A stretch of DNA of 64,000 nucleotides from JAYPWI01 sp038135065 (GCA_038135065.1 JAYPWI010000017.1:11574-75573); one strand, 5' to 3'. Positions 1 to 8,434 are shown, counted from the stretch's first letter. Notes: a model not told the origin generated them from the sequence alone. Numbers and translations are program-made.

Positions 1-86
1 CCGAATGCAGCGATGTCCCAGTGTCGCGATTTGTCGAAGTTTTTCTCACGAACGCGCTGAAACGCGCCGATTGGGGGGCTGTCGAC

Positions 87-117
87 ATGGAAGTTGACAT
101 TCGCCCCCACATGGAGG
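87..117 (+). promoter_or_regulatory. Candidate CsrA-binding leader of flagellin gene 1
   Basis: The untranslated leader carries two ATGGA motifs (87-91 and 111-115), both matching the ANGGA core recognised by CsrA. The second is part of the GGAGG ribosome binding site (113-117), nine bases before the GTG start. CsrA is encoded at 17333 next to fliW. In Bacillus, CsrA blocks the flagellin ribosome binding site until FliW removes it. The motifs are seen; binding is inferred. Confidence 0.45.
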
Positions 118-126
118 AAATCAAAC

Positions 127-945
127 GTGCGAATCAATCAGAACATCGCAGCGTTCAACTCGTACCGGAACTTGTCGGTGACCAATGGTCAGCTCGGCAA
201 GTCGCTCGAGAAGCTGTCATCTGGGTTCCGGATCAACCGGGCCGCCGATGACGCAGCGGGCCTGGTCAAGAGCGAATTGCTGCGGTCCGAAATCAACGGT
301 ACCCGCCAGGCTGTCCAGAACGCACAGGACGGCATCAGCTGGGTTCAGACGGCTGAGGGTGCGCTCAGCGAGGTGCACTCCATTCTGCAGCGCATGCGGA
401 CCCTGGCTGTGGACGCGTCGAACACGGCGACTACCGATGGTGTGCCTCAGCAGGCTGAGATCACCGAACTCCTGTCGGAGCTCACGGCTATCGGTGCGAA
501 GACCTCGTTCGCCGGTAACACGGTGTTCCAGGACTACTCGACCACCAACCTGACCTTCCAGGTCGGTCCGAACAACGCGGCAACCAACCGGCTGAACATC
601 ACCAGCGACCTGGTGCTGTCGTCCTCGGACGTGTTCGGGACCGATGTGAGTGGTGTCGATGTGTCGTCTGATGCCAATGCGGCTATCACCACCCTGAGCA
701 GTGCGATCTCCGCCGTCTCGACGCAGCGTGCCTCGCTGGGCGCCAGCCAGAACCGTCTGGAGCACACCATTGCGAACCTGCAGGTGGCTCAGGAGAACCT
801 GTCGGCGTCCGAGAGCCGGATCCGTGACACGGATATGGCCCTCGAGATGGTCCAGTTCACCCGGAACCAAATCATGACCCAGGCCGGCTCTGCGATGCTG
901 GCCCAGGCCAACCAGATTCCTGCTGCGGTACTGAACCTGCTCTAG
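127..945 (+). CDS. fliC: Flagellin (copy 1)
   Basis: Flagellin, the filament subunit exported by the flagellar type III system; 272 residues. The N-terminus (MRINQN, then a NSYRNLSV helix and the SSGFRINRAADDAAGL segment) and the C-terminus (SRIRDTDMALEM ... LAQANQIP) are typical D0/D1 helices. Only a short variable middle lies between them, so bulky outer domains are lacking. An ATG at 94 is in frame, but GTG 127 fits better: GGAGG precedes it by nine bases and copy 2 starts at the same residue. The gene is nearly identical to 6594-7415, with 255 bp of perfect identity in the 3' half. A strong terminator follows at 970. Confidence 0.95.
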   Translation: MRINQNIAAFNSYRNLSVTNGQLGKSLEKLSSGFRINRAADDAAGLVKSELLRSEINGTRQAVQNAQDGISWVQTAEGALSEVHSILQRMRTLAVDASNTATTDGVPQQAEITELLSELTAIGAKTSFAGNTVFQDYSTTNLTFQVGPNNAATNRLNITSDLVLSSSDVFGTDVSGVDVSSDANAAITTLSSAISAVSTQRASLGASQNRLEHTIANLQVAQENLSASESRIRDTDMALEMVQFTRNQIMTQAGSAMLAQANQIPAAVLNLL

Positions 946-969
946 TACCCGTCGACGGAGTCGATCTCG

Positions 970-999
970 AGAGGGCGGTCCCTTGCGGGGCCGCCCTCT
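970..999 (+). terminator. Hairpin terminator after flagellin 1
   Basis: A 13-bp stem (970-982 with 987-999, one G-T pair) encloses the tetraloop TTGC and is followed by a weak T-rich stretch. It lies 25 bases after the flagellin stop and 15 bases before the end of the convergent glycosyltransferase, so it may serve both strands. Confidence 0.75.
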
Positions 1000-1014
1000 T
1001 GACGTTTCCGGCGA

Positions 1015-1896
1015 TCAGGTGCGGTCGATGAGGCCGAGTTGCGCAGCGTGGAGACCCGAGGGGTTCAACTCGGGGGCCCCGTCTTTCACGATAAAGTCCG
1101 GGATGACACGACCCGCCCACCGCTCCTGCAATCGAGCGATGTTGTCATCGGTCCGACGGAAACGCTCGGGACCGCTGGACGATTCGTGGTGGATCAGGAC
1201 GCTCGCTGGTTCGTAGACGATGCGCCACCCGGCGGCACCCAGCGAGAGACACAGGTCGACGTCCTCGTAACCGTTCCAGTAGCCCTCGTCGAAGCCACCG
1301 ATGGCGTTGAACGCCGAGCGCCGCACCATGAGGCATGCAGCGGTGCAAACCGAGACGTCCCGACGTTGGTTGGCTAGTGGGTCGTTCTCGGGTACCCGAT
1401 AGGGAAGGTGCTGGGCAGCGAGCGTTGGATAGTCCGGTGTCTCGATGATGACGACACCGCCGTGCTGCACCGTGCGGTCCGCAAAGAGGAGCTTCATGCC
1501 GACGGCGCCCACATCGGACTGGCTATCGAGGATGTCGACGAGGGGAGCTAGCCAGTTGGTGAGCGGTTCGGTGTCCGTGTTGAGGAAGACGACGCGATCG
1601 GCTGCAGCTGCTGCGGCACCCTGGTTGCAAGCTCTGGCGAAGCCCAGGTTTTCGTCATTGCGGATCACGGTGGCATGGCCACCGAGGGAGGCGCAGAGTT
1701 CGGGCGTGGCATCGGTTGAGGCGTTGTCCACGATGATGACCTCATAGGAATGCGAGGTCGTGTTGGCAATCAGCGCCCGCAGGCATTGCGTGGTCAGATC
1801 GACCCGGTTGAACGCAGGGATGACGATGCTGACCGCTGGCCCGGGGGCGGCGTGGGGGTTGGTGTCACTACCCATGTGTGTCCCGTCGACGGTCAC
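1015..1896 (-). CDS. Family 2 glycosyltransferase, probable flagellin glycosylation
   Basis: GT-A fold family 2 glycosyltransferase of 293 residues. It opens with the family signature VSIVIPAFNR and has VDNAST, a NTDTEP metal/nucleotide-sugar motif and the acceptor-side block GGFDEGYWNGYEDVDLCL. It resembles rhamnosyltransferase-type enzymes that use nucleotide sugars at the cytoplasmic face. No membrane segment is evident. It starts 15 bases after the larger glycosyltransferase at 1912, so the two are probably co-transcribed, and both lie between two flagellin genes. That placement suggests flagellin as the substrate (inference). The start is either GTG 1896 or ATG 1875; the ATG has a GGGA at short spacing. 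Confidence 0.85.
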   Translation of the reverse strand: MTVDGTHMGSDTNPHAAPGPAVSIVIPAFNRVDLTTQCLRALIANTTSHSYEVIIVDNASTDATPELCASLGGHATVIRNDENLGFARACNQGAAAAAADRVVFLNTDTEPLTNWLAPLVDILDSQSDVGAVGMKLLFADRTVQHGGVVIIETPDYPTLAAQHLPYRVPENDPLANQRRDVSVCTAACLMVRRSAFNAIGGFDEGYWNGYEDVDLCLSLGAAGWRIVYEPASVLIHHESSSGPERFRRTDDNIARLQERWAGRVIPDFIVKDGAPELNPSGLHAAQLGLIDRT

Positions 1897-1911
1897 GGGG
1901 AGGGCTGAAGG

Positions 1912-4900
1912 TCAGCTGGGCTGCTCGACCCTGATGGTGCTCAGGTTCGCAGTCGATGGCCCACCGACCATAGCGATCCCTTGGGTGGTGGGAGGAATGA
2001 GACGGATCTCCGAACCGCTCGGGGTGAGCAGGCCGAGCGGCCCGTCGGTAGCGACCGTCACCACTGCCGCTTCGAGTTCGGCTCGGGCTGCACCCCAGTC
2101 GTCGACGTCGAGGAGTTCGCCGGCGCCAATGATGAGGATGAGATCACTGGGTACCTCACGTACGGCATCGTAGGCTGCAGCGTCGTCGGTCCAGTCACCT
2201 GTGATCACATCGACGACGCGGCCCGGTAGGGCTGACACGGCCAAGCGGGTGCTCAGCGGGCTTCGGCGCTCGATGACGATGACGTGATCGACGATCGCAG
2301 AGGCCGCAGCCGCAGTGCGCGCTGCGTCGACGGGAGCGCCGTCGCTGAGGACGACCACCGTCGTTTGGCTTGCGATAGCTCGTTCGCCGGGCTCGAGGTG
2401 CCGGGAGGCCGACCGGAGCACGGCTGCCATGTCGACCTCGAGGGAGGCAAACGTGGCACTGCCGTGGTGGAGCACGACTGCGCCGTCGGCCACCCGCAGA
2501 TGGCCGCCTGCAGCCATGAGCCGGTGTCCGAGTTCGTCGTCCTCGTAGTTGCCGATACCGAAGCCTTCGTCGAACCCACCGACCTTCTCGAACGTACAGC
2601 GGCGGGCGAGCAGGCAGAAGCCGATCAGCCGGTCGGTCCTCCACGTACGACCGCGTCGACTGGCCGTCCATTCTCGGGCCCACGCATGGGATGACGGCTC
2701 GACCTCTGGGCCGCCGGGAATCTGCTGAAGACCGGCAATGTGGTTACTCCTCGGCCCGACCAGCTGCGTTCCGGGTTCATCGAGGGCGTTGAGGAGTTCC
2801 GTCAGCCATCCCTGGGTCACCTCGGTGTCATTGTTCAGGATGCAGACGAACTCTCCGGTCGAACGGAGGATTCCTTGGTTGACCGCAGCAGGGAAGCCTC
2901 GTTTGCTCGGATTGGTGACGACAACGACGTCCTCGTCGATGAGTACCTGGGGGGTCTCGTCGGTCGAGCCGTTGTCCACAACGATGATCTCGAGGTCCTG
3001 GTCGGTGCTGGCTCGCAGTGCACCAAGACATGCCGAGGTCAGCTTCCAGTTGTTGTGGACCGGGATCACGACCGAAACCAGACCGGGTGTCGATTCCAGT
3101 GGCGCGATCTGGGGGATCGACGGGGTGCGAGCGGGGCGGGAGCTCTCGGGTGCGGTGAGAACGTGGCAGAGATCGTCCAATTCGCAGTGTCGATCGGCAC
3201 GACCAGCCGCCAGGTCGTCGGCGGGTCCCACGTAGATCAACTCAGCAGTCGGCACGTCGCCGGCCAGGTGATGAAAGTCCCACCTAATGGCATTGGTGCC
3301 CATGAAGACGATTTTGGTGGGGCGTAGGAACCGGGCTAGGGCGTCGCTACGGGGAGAGATCACATCGGGGCGGTAGGCGTGGAGTTGCTCTCGTTCAGGG
3401 GACGGTGGCACAACGACGACACCACGTTGCCGCCAGGTTTGACTTGTCCAGGGATCAGGGGGAGTGGTCCCCGACCACTGGTACAGCACCGTTACGTCTC
3501 GGGTAGCCAGGTGGTTGAGGAGTTTGTCGAGGGTGGCCTGCTCGTCGGGGTGGCCGGTGCCGGGCGCCGGACCGCCCACGAACAGGATGCGCTCGGGGGA
3601 AAGCAGCTCCTCGAGGTCGGCTGGGTGGACGGAGGATCGTTCTTCGACCGGCTTCACGGTGAGGGCCACTGCTGCCGCAGCAAGGGTTCCGAATGGTCGA
3701 TTGTCCGGTGTGCTGTCGCCGGGGACAGCGAACGGGGGGGCAAGCTCGATCCCGGGTCGGTCCGAACGCAGCCAGACGGCGTCGCTCGGTTCACCATGGC
3801 CGATTGGATCGCCGGCAGGGGTCACGTGTCCGGCGTGGAGCGACATGCCGTGAGTGTCGACCACCCGTGCTCCGTGCGGCGTACCTGTGTCGAGCGTCCG
3901 ATCGATGAGATGTTGAACCCAGCGAGCGTCCGGAAGCAGCGATGGGTCGGTCATCAGCGTGACGTCGGCGGCTGTTGTCGGATCGCCGATCGAGACAGAC
4001 CAGTCACTCGGCACCGATACCCGGTAGGCCAGCGAGATCTCCGAGGACAGGGGTTCGGTGCTGGTGATGGCCACCCGGAGCGCAGGCTCAGCGCTTTTGA
4101 AGTCGACGATTGGGGTTGTTGCATCGAACATCGGTCGGACGATCGTGATGCCGGTCGGGGCGACGGCTTCAGGAACGAGGCGAGCTGCAGCGAGATGTTC
4201 CGTAGCGTGGCTGGAGGCCAGACAATGACCGCTCTGTAGCGCCGTCGAGGTGATGGCCTGACCGCTGTCGTCGATATCCCACAACACTGCGACACCGGCG
4301 GGGTCGAGAACCTCGTGGAGGATACTCAACACGGCTGCACTGTCCTGTGTGGAGAGTCCCCCCACCGCAGCGTCGACGCGAACGCCTTGACGAGCCAATT
4401 TGGCCAACTGGGGCCCGAGTGGTTGGTCGGGGTCGACCCGCTGCATCCGGGGGTAGCGGCTCTCGAGTGCATCGCCCAGGGTGGGATCTGCCGTCCAGTC
4501 GAGCACCCGTCGTCGAGGTGGCACCAGGTCGGCGATGGAGGTGGCGGAGATCGGGAGCAACGAGGCGCCGAAGGTCAAGCTGATCCCGAATGAAGCAGGT
4601 TCCGCCATGTTGTCGCCGGGGACCTCGTCGAGTCCGAACTTGTCGACCAGTCGATCTGCCTCGGCGATCGACAGGTGGCGGTAACTCTCGGTGAGCACGA
4701 GTTGTTGAGAGGATGGTGTCAGCCTGGCTATGAGTTGACGGGCAACCTCGATATCGAGCGTTGTCCAGAGTTCGGCCACCGCCGACCACGAGCCCGGATG
4801 TGCGACGGCCAATTCCTCGAGGCGGTCGACCAGGCGCTGTGTTGGGTCCGAGTAACCGAGGCCCGCAGCAGCCATGGCGCCGATGGTCAAGGCGAGCAGT

Positions 4901-6438
4901 CGGTTGGCCGGAACCCGCAGTGAACTGGTGTCGGCCGGCGTCGTGTCCAGTCGCGCTACGAGCTGCTGTTGCTGAGACGGGCCGTTGGCCGTCCTGGCCA
5001 TCACCGCGGCTGCGGTGTCGTCGTGGGGGTCGACGGCCAGCACGGAGGCGGCGGCCTCGTATGCCTTGTCTGGCTCTTCGAGTTCCAGATAGAAGCCGGC
5101 GAGCAACGACTCTAGGCGTAGATACAGGCCCGAGGAGGGGGAGGAGAGGGTACGGCCGTGTTCAGCGACGCGCGTGGCCTCGCTGATGTCTTCACCTGCG
5201 TAGGCGATCGATCGGGCTAGATCCAAGGCGGTCTTGGCCGTGGGTGTGCGCTCGTAGGCGGCAGTGGCGATCTTCACATTGCGCCGAGCCTTCGCTACCT
5301 GCGCATCGGCCCCGAGGGCGTAGCCGAGGTGGGTGAGGGTGATGCCGTCCCATGGATGGGTCGATAGGGATTCGCCGGTGTCGGCATCCACGACCTCCTC
5401 GTGGATTGCGCCGTCGAAGCGGGCACCTGCCGAGCGGAACAAGCGTTGGGCGGTGCCCACCGAGGTGGGAGCGTCCGTCCGCTCGCTGATGACCGACACA
5501 GCAAGTCCTCGCACGCCCCCAGGCATCGTGCGCAGACTGAGACGCGCCGCCGATTTGTCGGGGCAGACGAGGCGCTCGTCGGCGTCGATCCACAACACCC
5601 AGTCGGCTGCTCCGACTGCATCGAGTGCTTCGTTGCGGGCCCAGCCGAAGTCGTCGCGCCATTCTCGGTGAATGACCTCGGCGCCGTGAGCCAGGGCGAT
5701 GTCGACGGTGTTATCGGACGAGCCCGTGTCGCACACGACTACCCGATCGACGAAACCTTCGAGCGATTCGAGGCAGGCCCCCAACATCGCAGCTTCGTTC
5801 CGGACGATCAGGTTGGCGACCACGAGGGAAGGCGAATGATCCTGGATCGGGCCGACACCGCACCGGCCGTCGTGGCGCAGCCCGGTGGCCACCGTGACAC
5901 CGGTCAGGGCTCCGATGGCGACCTGACGATCACCGCCGAGCAGGGTGTCGGCTAGCTGGGCTGGGCGACCGATCACTGCGCAGACCCCACTGCCATGCAT
6001 CGCGTCACCGGTCACCACGACCGGGTTGCCGGCAGCGAGATGAGCGGCCAGTCCTGCGCTGAGGTCGGGGGCTGTAGCCGAGGCATCGTCGTGGACCAAC
6101 AGCGCTGGCTGGTCGGGCAAGAGTGCGAGGAGGTCGACGGCTGCGTCGAGGGACGACGTGGCCGCGACTGCGTCGACGGTGGATGACAAACGGTCGACGA
6201 TCTTGCGGGCTTCGGGATCTGCGCCGATGGCGACGACGAGACCACCCTCGCCGACCAGCTGTCGCGCGCGCCGCACAGCACTCTTCGTTGCCCTGGCGGG
6301 CCCGTGGACCAGCAGCACGATCTGTCGGACGGGATGTTCGGAGGCACTGGTCGCGTCAGGTTGCACAGTCATCACCAGGTTGTGTCGGCCGGGACCGGGA
6401 TGAGCAAAGACCCGGGCAAAGCAAAGAGACTTCGCCAT
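1912..6438 (-). CDS. Giant multidomain glycosyltransferase (two GT2 domains)
   Basis: A 1508-residue soluble protein. Residues about 203-370 form one family 2 glycosyltransferase (IVRNEAAML, CDTGSSDNT, WIDADERL), followed by TPR-like helices at about 380-480. Residues 640-760 look like a degraded methyltransferase fold. About 945-1090 is a Rossmann-like segment (RILFVGG, KIVFMG), perhaps part of a GT-B domain. A second family 2 domain sits at about 1119-1330 (VSVVIPVHNN, LNNDTE, GGFDEGFGIGNYEDDELG), with an unassigned C-terminal region. Its place between twin flagellins suggests that it glycosylates flagellin before export. The start is uncertain: ATG 6438, with AGGTGG almost touching it, or ATG 6372. 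The tail overlaps no gene and runs straight into the smaller transferase. Confidence 0.85.
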   Translation of the reverse strand: MAKSLCFARVFAHPGPGRHNLVMTVQPDATSASEHPVRQIVLLVHGPARATKSAVRRARQLVGEGGLVVAIGADPEARKIVDRLSSTVDAVAATSSLDAAVDLLALLPDQPALLVHDDASATAPDLSAGLAAHLAAGNPVVVTGDAMHGSGVCAVIGRPAQLADTLLGGDRQVAIGALTGVTVATGLRHDGRCGVGPIQDHSPSLVVANLIVRNEAAMLGACLESLEGFVDRVVVCDTGSSDNTVDIALAHGAEVIHREWRDDFGWARNEALDAVGAADWVLWIDADERLVCPDKSAARLSLRTMPGGVRGLAVSVISERTDAPTSVGTAQRLFRSAGARFDGAIHEEVVDADTGESLSTHPWDGITLTHLGYALGADAQVAKARRNVKIATAAYERTPTAKTALDLARSIAYAGEDISEATRVAEHGRTLSSPSSGLYLRLESLLAGFYLELEEPDKAYEAAASVLAVDPHDDTAAAVMARTANGPSQQQQLVARLDTTPADTSSLRVPANRLLALTIGAMAAAGLGYSDPTQRLVDRLEELAVAHPGSWSAVAELWTTLDIEVARQLIARLTPSSQQLVLTESYRHLSIAEADRLVDKFGLDEVPGDNMAEPASFGISLTFGASLLPISATSIADLVPPRRRVLDWTADPTLGDALESRYPRMQRVDPDQPLGPQLAKLARQGVRVDAAVGGLSTQDSAAVLSILHEVLDPAGVAVLWDIDDSGQAITSTALQSGHCLASSHATEHLAAARLVPEAVAPTGITIVRPMFDATTPIVDFKSAEPALRVAITSTEPLSSEISLAYRVSVPSDWSVSIGDPTTAADVTLMTDPSLLPDARWVQHLIDRTLDTGTPHGARVVDTHGMSLHAGHVTPAGDPIGHGEPSDAVWLRSDRPGIELAPPFAVPGDSTPDNRPFGTLAAAAVALTVKPVEERSSVHPADLEELLSPERILFVGGPAPGTGHPDEQATLDKLLNHLATRDVTVLYQWSGTTPPDPWTSQTWRQRGVVVVPPSPEREQLHAYRPDVISPRSDALARFLRPTKIVFMGTNAIRWDFHHLAGDVPTAELIYVGPADDLAAGRADRHCELDDLCHVLTAPESSRPARTPSIPQIAPLESTPGLVSVVIPVHNNWKLTSACLGALRASTDQDLEIIVVDNGSTDETPQVLIDEDVVVVTNPSKRGFPAAVNQGILRSTGEFVCILNNDTEVTQGWLTELLNALDEPGTQLVGPRSNHIAGLQQIPGGPEVEPSSHAWAREWTASRRGRTWRTDRLIGFCLLARRCTFEKVGGFDEGFGIGNYEDDELGHRLMAAGGHLRVADGAVVLHHGSATFASLEVDMAAVLRSASRHLEPGERAIASQTTVVVLSDGAPVDAARTAAAASAIVDHVIVIERRSPLSTRLAVSALPGRVVDVITGDWTDDAAAYDAVREVPSDLILIIGAGELLDVDDWGAARAELEAAVVTVATDGPLGLLTPSGSEIRLIPPTTQGIAMVGGPSTANLSTIRVEQPS

Positions 6439-6553
6439 CCCACCTGTCTCGGCCTGGACTGTAGGGATGCGGGTGCCGGTGCCGACCGTACTTTGTTCCA
6501 GAACATTCCTTAAGGGGCTACAGGTTTGGGCGACTGAGCACCCCAGCGGTCGT

Positions 6554-6587
6554 ACGGATGCGACCGGTAACGCCAGTCACATGGAGG
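6554..6587 (+). promoter_or_regulatory. Candidate CsrA-binding leader of flagellin gene 2
   Basis: Two ANGGA motifs are present: ACGGA at 6554-6558, within GTACGGATG, which resembles the high-affinity CsrA consensus, and ATGGA at 6581-6585, overlapping the GGAGG ribosome binding site (6583-6587). Flagellin 1 has the same paired arrangement, although the sequence between the motifs differs, so the motifs appear to be kept. Binding is inferred. Confidence 0.45.
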
Positions 6588-6593
6588 TGTCTG

Positions 6594-7415
6594 ATGCGAA
6601 TCAATCAGAACATCGCAGCGTTCAACTCGTACCGGAACTTGTCGGTGACCAATGGTCAGCTCGGCAAGTCGCTCGAGAAGCTGTCGTCGGGATTCCGGAT
6701 CAACCGGGCCGCCGACGATGCGGCGGGCCTGGTCAAGAGCGAGCTGCTGCGGTCCGAAATCAACGGTACCCGTCAGGCGATCCAGAACGCACAGGACGGC
6801 ATCAGCTTCGTGCAGACCGCCGAGGGTGCACTCAACGAAGTGCACGCCATCCTGCAGCGCATGCGGACCCTGGCCGTGGACGCCTCGAACACGGCGACCA
6901 CCGATGGTGTGCCGCAGCAGGCTGAGATCACCGAACTCCTGTCGGAGCTCACGGCTATCGGCGCGAAGACCTCGTTCGCCGGTATGACGGTGTTCCAGGA
7001 CTACTCGACCACCAACCTGACCTTCCACGTCGGGCCGAACGCCGGGGCCAACAACCAGCTCAATATCTCGACCGATCTGGTGTTGTCCTCCTCGGACGTG
7101 TTCGGGACCGATGTGAGTGGTGTCGATGTGTCGTCTGATGCCAATGCGGCTATCACCACCCTGAGCAGTGCGATCTCCGCCGTCTCGACGCAGCGTGCCT
7201 CGCTGGGCGCCAGCCAGAACCGTCTGGAGCACACCATTGCGAACCTGCAGGTGGCTCAGGAGAACCTGTCGGCGTCCGAGAGCCGGATCCGTGACACGGA
7301 TATGGCCCTCGAGATGGTCCAGTTCACCCGGAACCAAATCATGGCCCAGGCCGGTACGGCGATGTTGGCGCAAGCCAACCAGATTCCCGGTTCGATTCTC
7401 AATCTTCTGGGGTAG
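6594..7415 (+). CDS. fliC: Flagellin (copy 2)
   Basis: Second flagellin, 273 residues, starting at ATG 6594 with GGAGG six bases upstream. It keeps the same D0/D1 helices as copy 1. Differences cluster in the short middle segment (LTFHVGPNAGANNQLN against LTFQVGPNNAATNRLN) and at the extreme C-terminus (IPGSILNLLG against IPAAVLNLL). The two genes have no gaps relative to each other up to the last codon and keep a constant offset of 6467 bases, with perfectly identical tracts at both ends. fliS follows 241 bases later, as is usual. Two subunits may give filaments of mixed composition or differential expression. Confidence 0.95.
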   Translation: MRINQNIAAFNSYRNLSVTNGQLGKSLEKLSSGFRINRAADDAAGLVKSELLRSEINGTRQAIQNAQDGISFVQTAEGALNEVHAILQRMRTLAVDASNTATTDGVPQQAEITELLSELTAIGAKTSFAGMTVFQDYSTTNLTFHVGPNAGANNQLNISTDLVLSSSDVFGTDVSGVDVSSDANAAITTLSSAISAVSTQRASLGASQNRLEHTIANLQVAQENLSASESRIRDTDMALEMVQFTRNQIMAQAGTAMLAQANQIPGSILNLLG

Positions 7416-7490
7416 CGGTCTGGCCGGTGGACGCGTCAAGGGTGTCGTAGTCCACCGGTAGACCACCAACCTCGAGTTCGCCGTGACTGG

Positions 7491-7545
7491 CGTATCGGCC
7501 GGCAGGACGGCCGATGCTTCAGCCATCGGTCGTCCTGCCGATACG
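7491..7545 (+). terminator. Long hairpin between flagellin 2 and fliS
   Basis: A 22-26 base inverted repeat (7491-7516 with 7524-7545, one 4-base bulge and one mismatch) has a 7-base loop. No T-run follows, so it may be a leaky terminator that separates abundant flagellin mRNA from the fliS operon, or a 3' stabiliser. The rest of 7416-7656 shows no gene. Confidence 0.5.
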
Positions 7546-7656
7546 TCAAGTGATGTGTGGCAGTGGCACCTCGCCAGGTGGGCCGGTCCCCGGTGGACCG
7601 AACCCGGACCGACGAACTCGAGGCCGATCTCTTCGTGAGCCGAAAGGTGACGTCCT

Positions 7657-8031
7657 GTGGGACTAGCTGACCACTATCGACGTGATGCGGTGATGACGGC
7701 ACGACCCGACCAGCTCGTGACGATGCTGTACGACCGCCTCTTGCGGGCCATCACCACTGCTCGCGAGCTCCTCGGAAGCGGTGATGATCCGTCAGTAGTA
7801 CACGAGGAACTCGTACTCGGTCAGCGGATCCTCTTGGAACTCCAGGTGACGCTCGACTTCGAGCGAGGTGGCGAGCTCGCCGCCAACCTGGCCCAGTTGT
7901 ACGAGTACTGCATCGAGCAATTGGTTGCAGCGAACGTGTCCAAGAACGCTGATGACCTCGCCGCAGCAGAGCAGGTCGTGAGAGATATCCGCGAGGCTTG
8001 GGTATCGGCTGCCAAGGAGATCCACGGCTGA
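7657..8031 (+). CDS. fliS: Flagellin export chaperone FliS
   Basis: FliS binds the C-terminal D0 helix of flagellin in the cytoplasm, prevents premature polymerisation and delivers it to the export gate; in Bacillus it also frees FliW. The 124-residue length is normal. The family pattern is clear: an N-terminal tyrosine-containing segment, QLVTMLYDRLLRAI, a central helix ending in LDFERGGELAANLAQLYEYC, and a C-terminal helical hairpin. The GTG start is preceded by AAAGGTGA. It heads the run fliS, mini-flagellin, fliD. Confidence 0.93.
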   Translation: MGLADHYRRDAVMTARPDQLVTMLYDRLLRAITTARELLGSGDDPSVVHEELVLGQRILLELQVTLDFERGGELAANLAQLYEYCIEQLVAANVSKNADDLAAAEQVVRDIREAWVSAAKEIHG

Positions 8032-8112
8032 TCCCTTAGTTGACGAGTGCTTCGGACGACGGGAACCGGGACCGGCGATGGTGTGCTGGTCCGAATTCCA
8101 CGGAGGGCAGCT

Positions 8113-8424
8113 GTGCGAATCAACGAGAACACTTCCAGCTTCGGTGCTGTGGCCAACAGGTCGACGGTGGCCGAGGCGAGTGCCCGCGTCGGGACAGGTG
8201 CTCGTGCGGCTTCCCAACAGATTCGCGAGGGTTCAGGTACTTCAGCCCTCGAGCGCGTCGCAGCGGAGAACCGTGCGGCGGGGCTCAGCCGGATTCGTGA
8301 TGCATCGCTGGCCACACAGTTGGCGTCGGTCGCTGCCCAGACCATCCGCGAGAGCGGGGAGACTGCGATCGCAGTCCAGGCGAATCTCCCGGCCGCAACA
8401 GTGGCTGCCCTCCTCGAGTCCTGA
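8113..8424 (+). CDS. Mini-flagellin: D0-only flagellin-like protein
   Basis: A 103-residue protein that looks like a flagellin reduced to its two ends. It begins VRINENTSSF, against MRINQNIAAF in the flagellins, and its first bases (GTGCGAATCAA) are the same as in flagellin 1. Residues 59-103 (SRIRDASLATQL ... VQANLPAATVAALLES) align with the flagellin C-terminal helix (SRIRDTDMALEM ... AQANQIPAAVLNLL). The D1 core and the variable domain are missing. GTG 8113 has GGAGG six bases upstream; the alternative reading from 8047 adds a non-homologous stretch. It lies between fliS and fliD, a position often held by flaG elsewhere. Possible roles are a FliS ligand, a cap or junction adaptor, or a decaying paralogue. 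Confidence 0.8.
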   Translation: MRINENTSSFGAVANRSTVAEASARVGTGARAASQQIREGSGTSALERVAAENRAAGLSRIRDASLATQLASVAAQTIRESGETAIAVQANLPAATVAALLES

Positions 8425-8434
8425 GGATCCGAGA

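Noticed and set aside
35..73. Sigma-28 type promoter before flagellin 1 (CGAAGTTT and GCCGAT)
   Set aside because: The two blocks are 23 bases apart instead of about 11, and no similar pair precedes flagellin 2.
217..870. Long minus-strand reading frame inside flagellin 1 (a similar one lies at 6510-7526)
   Set aside because: It is an antisense shadow of the flagellin codons. Its copy in flagellin 2 arises only because the genes are duplicates.
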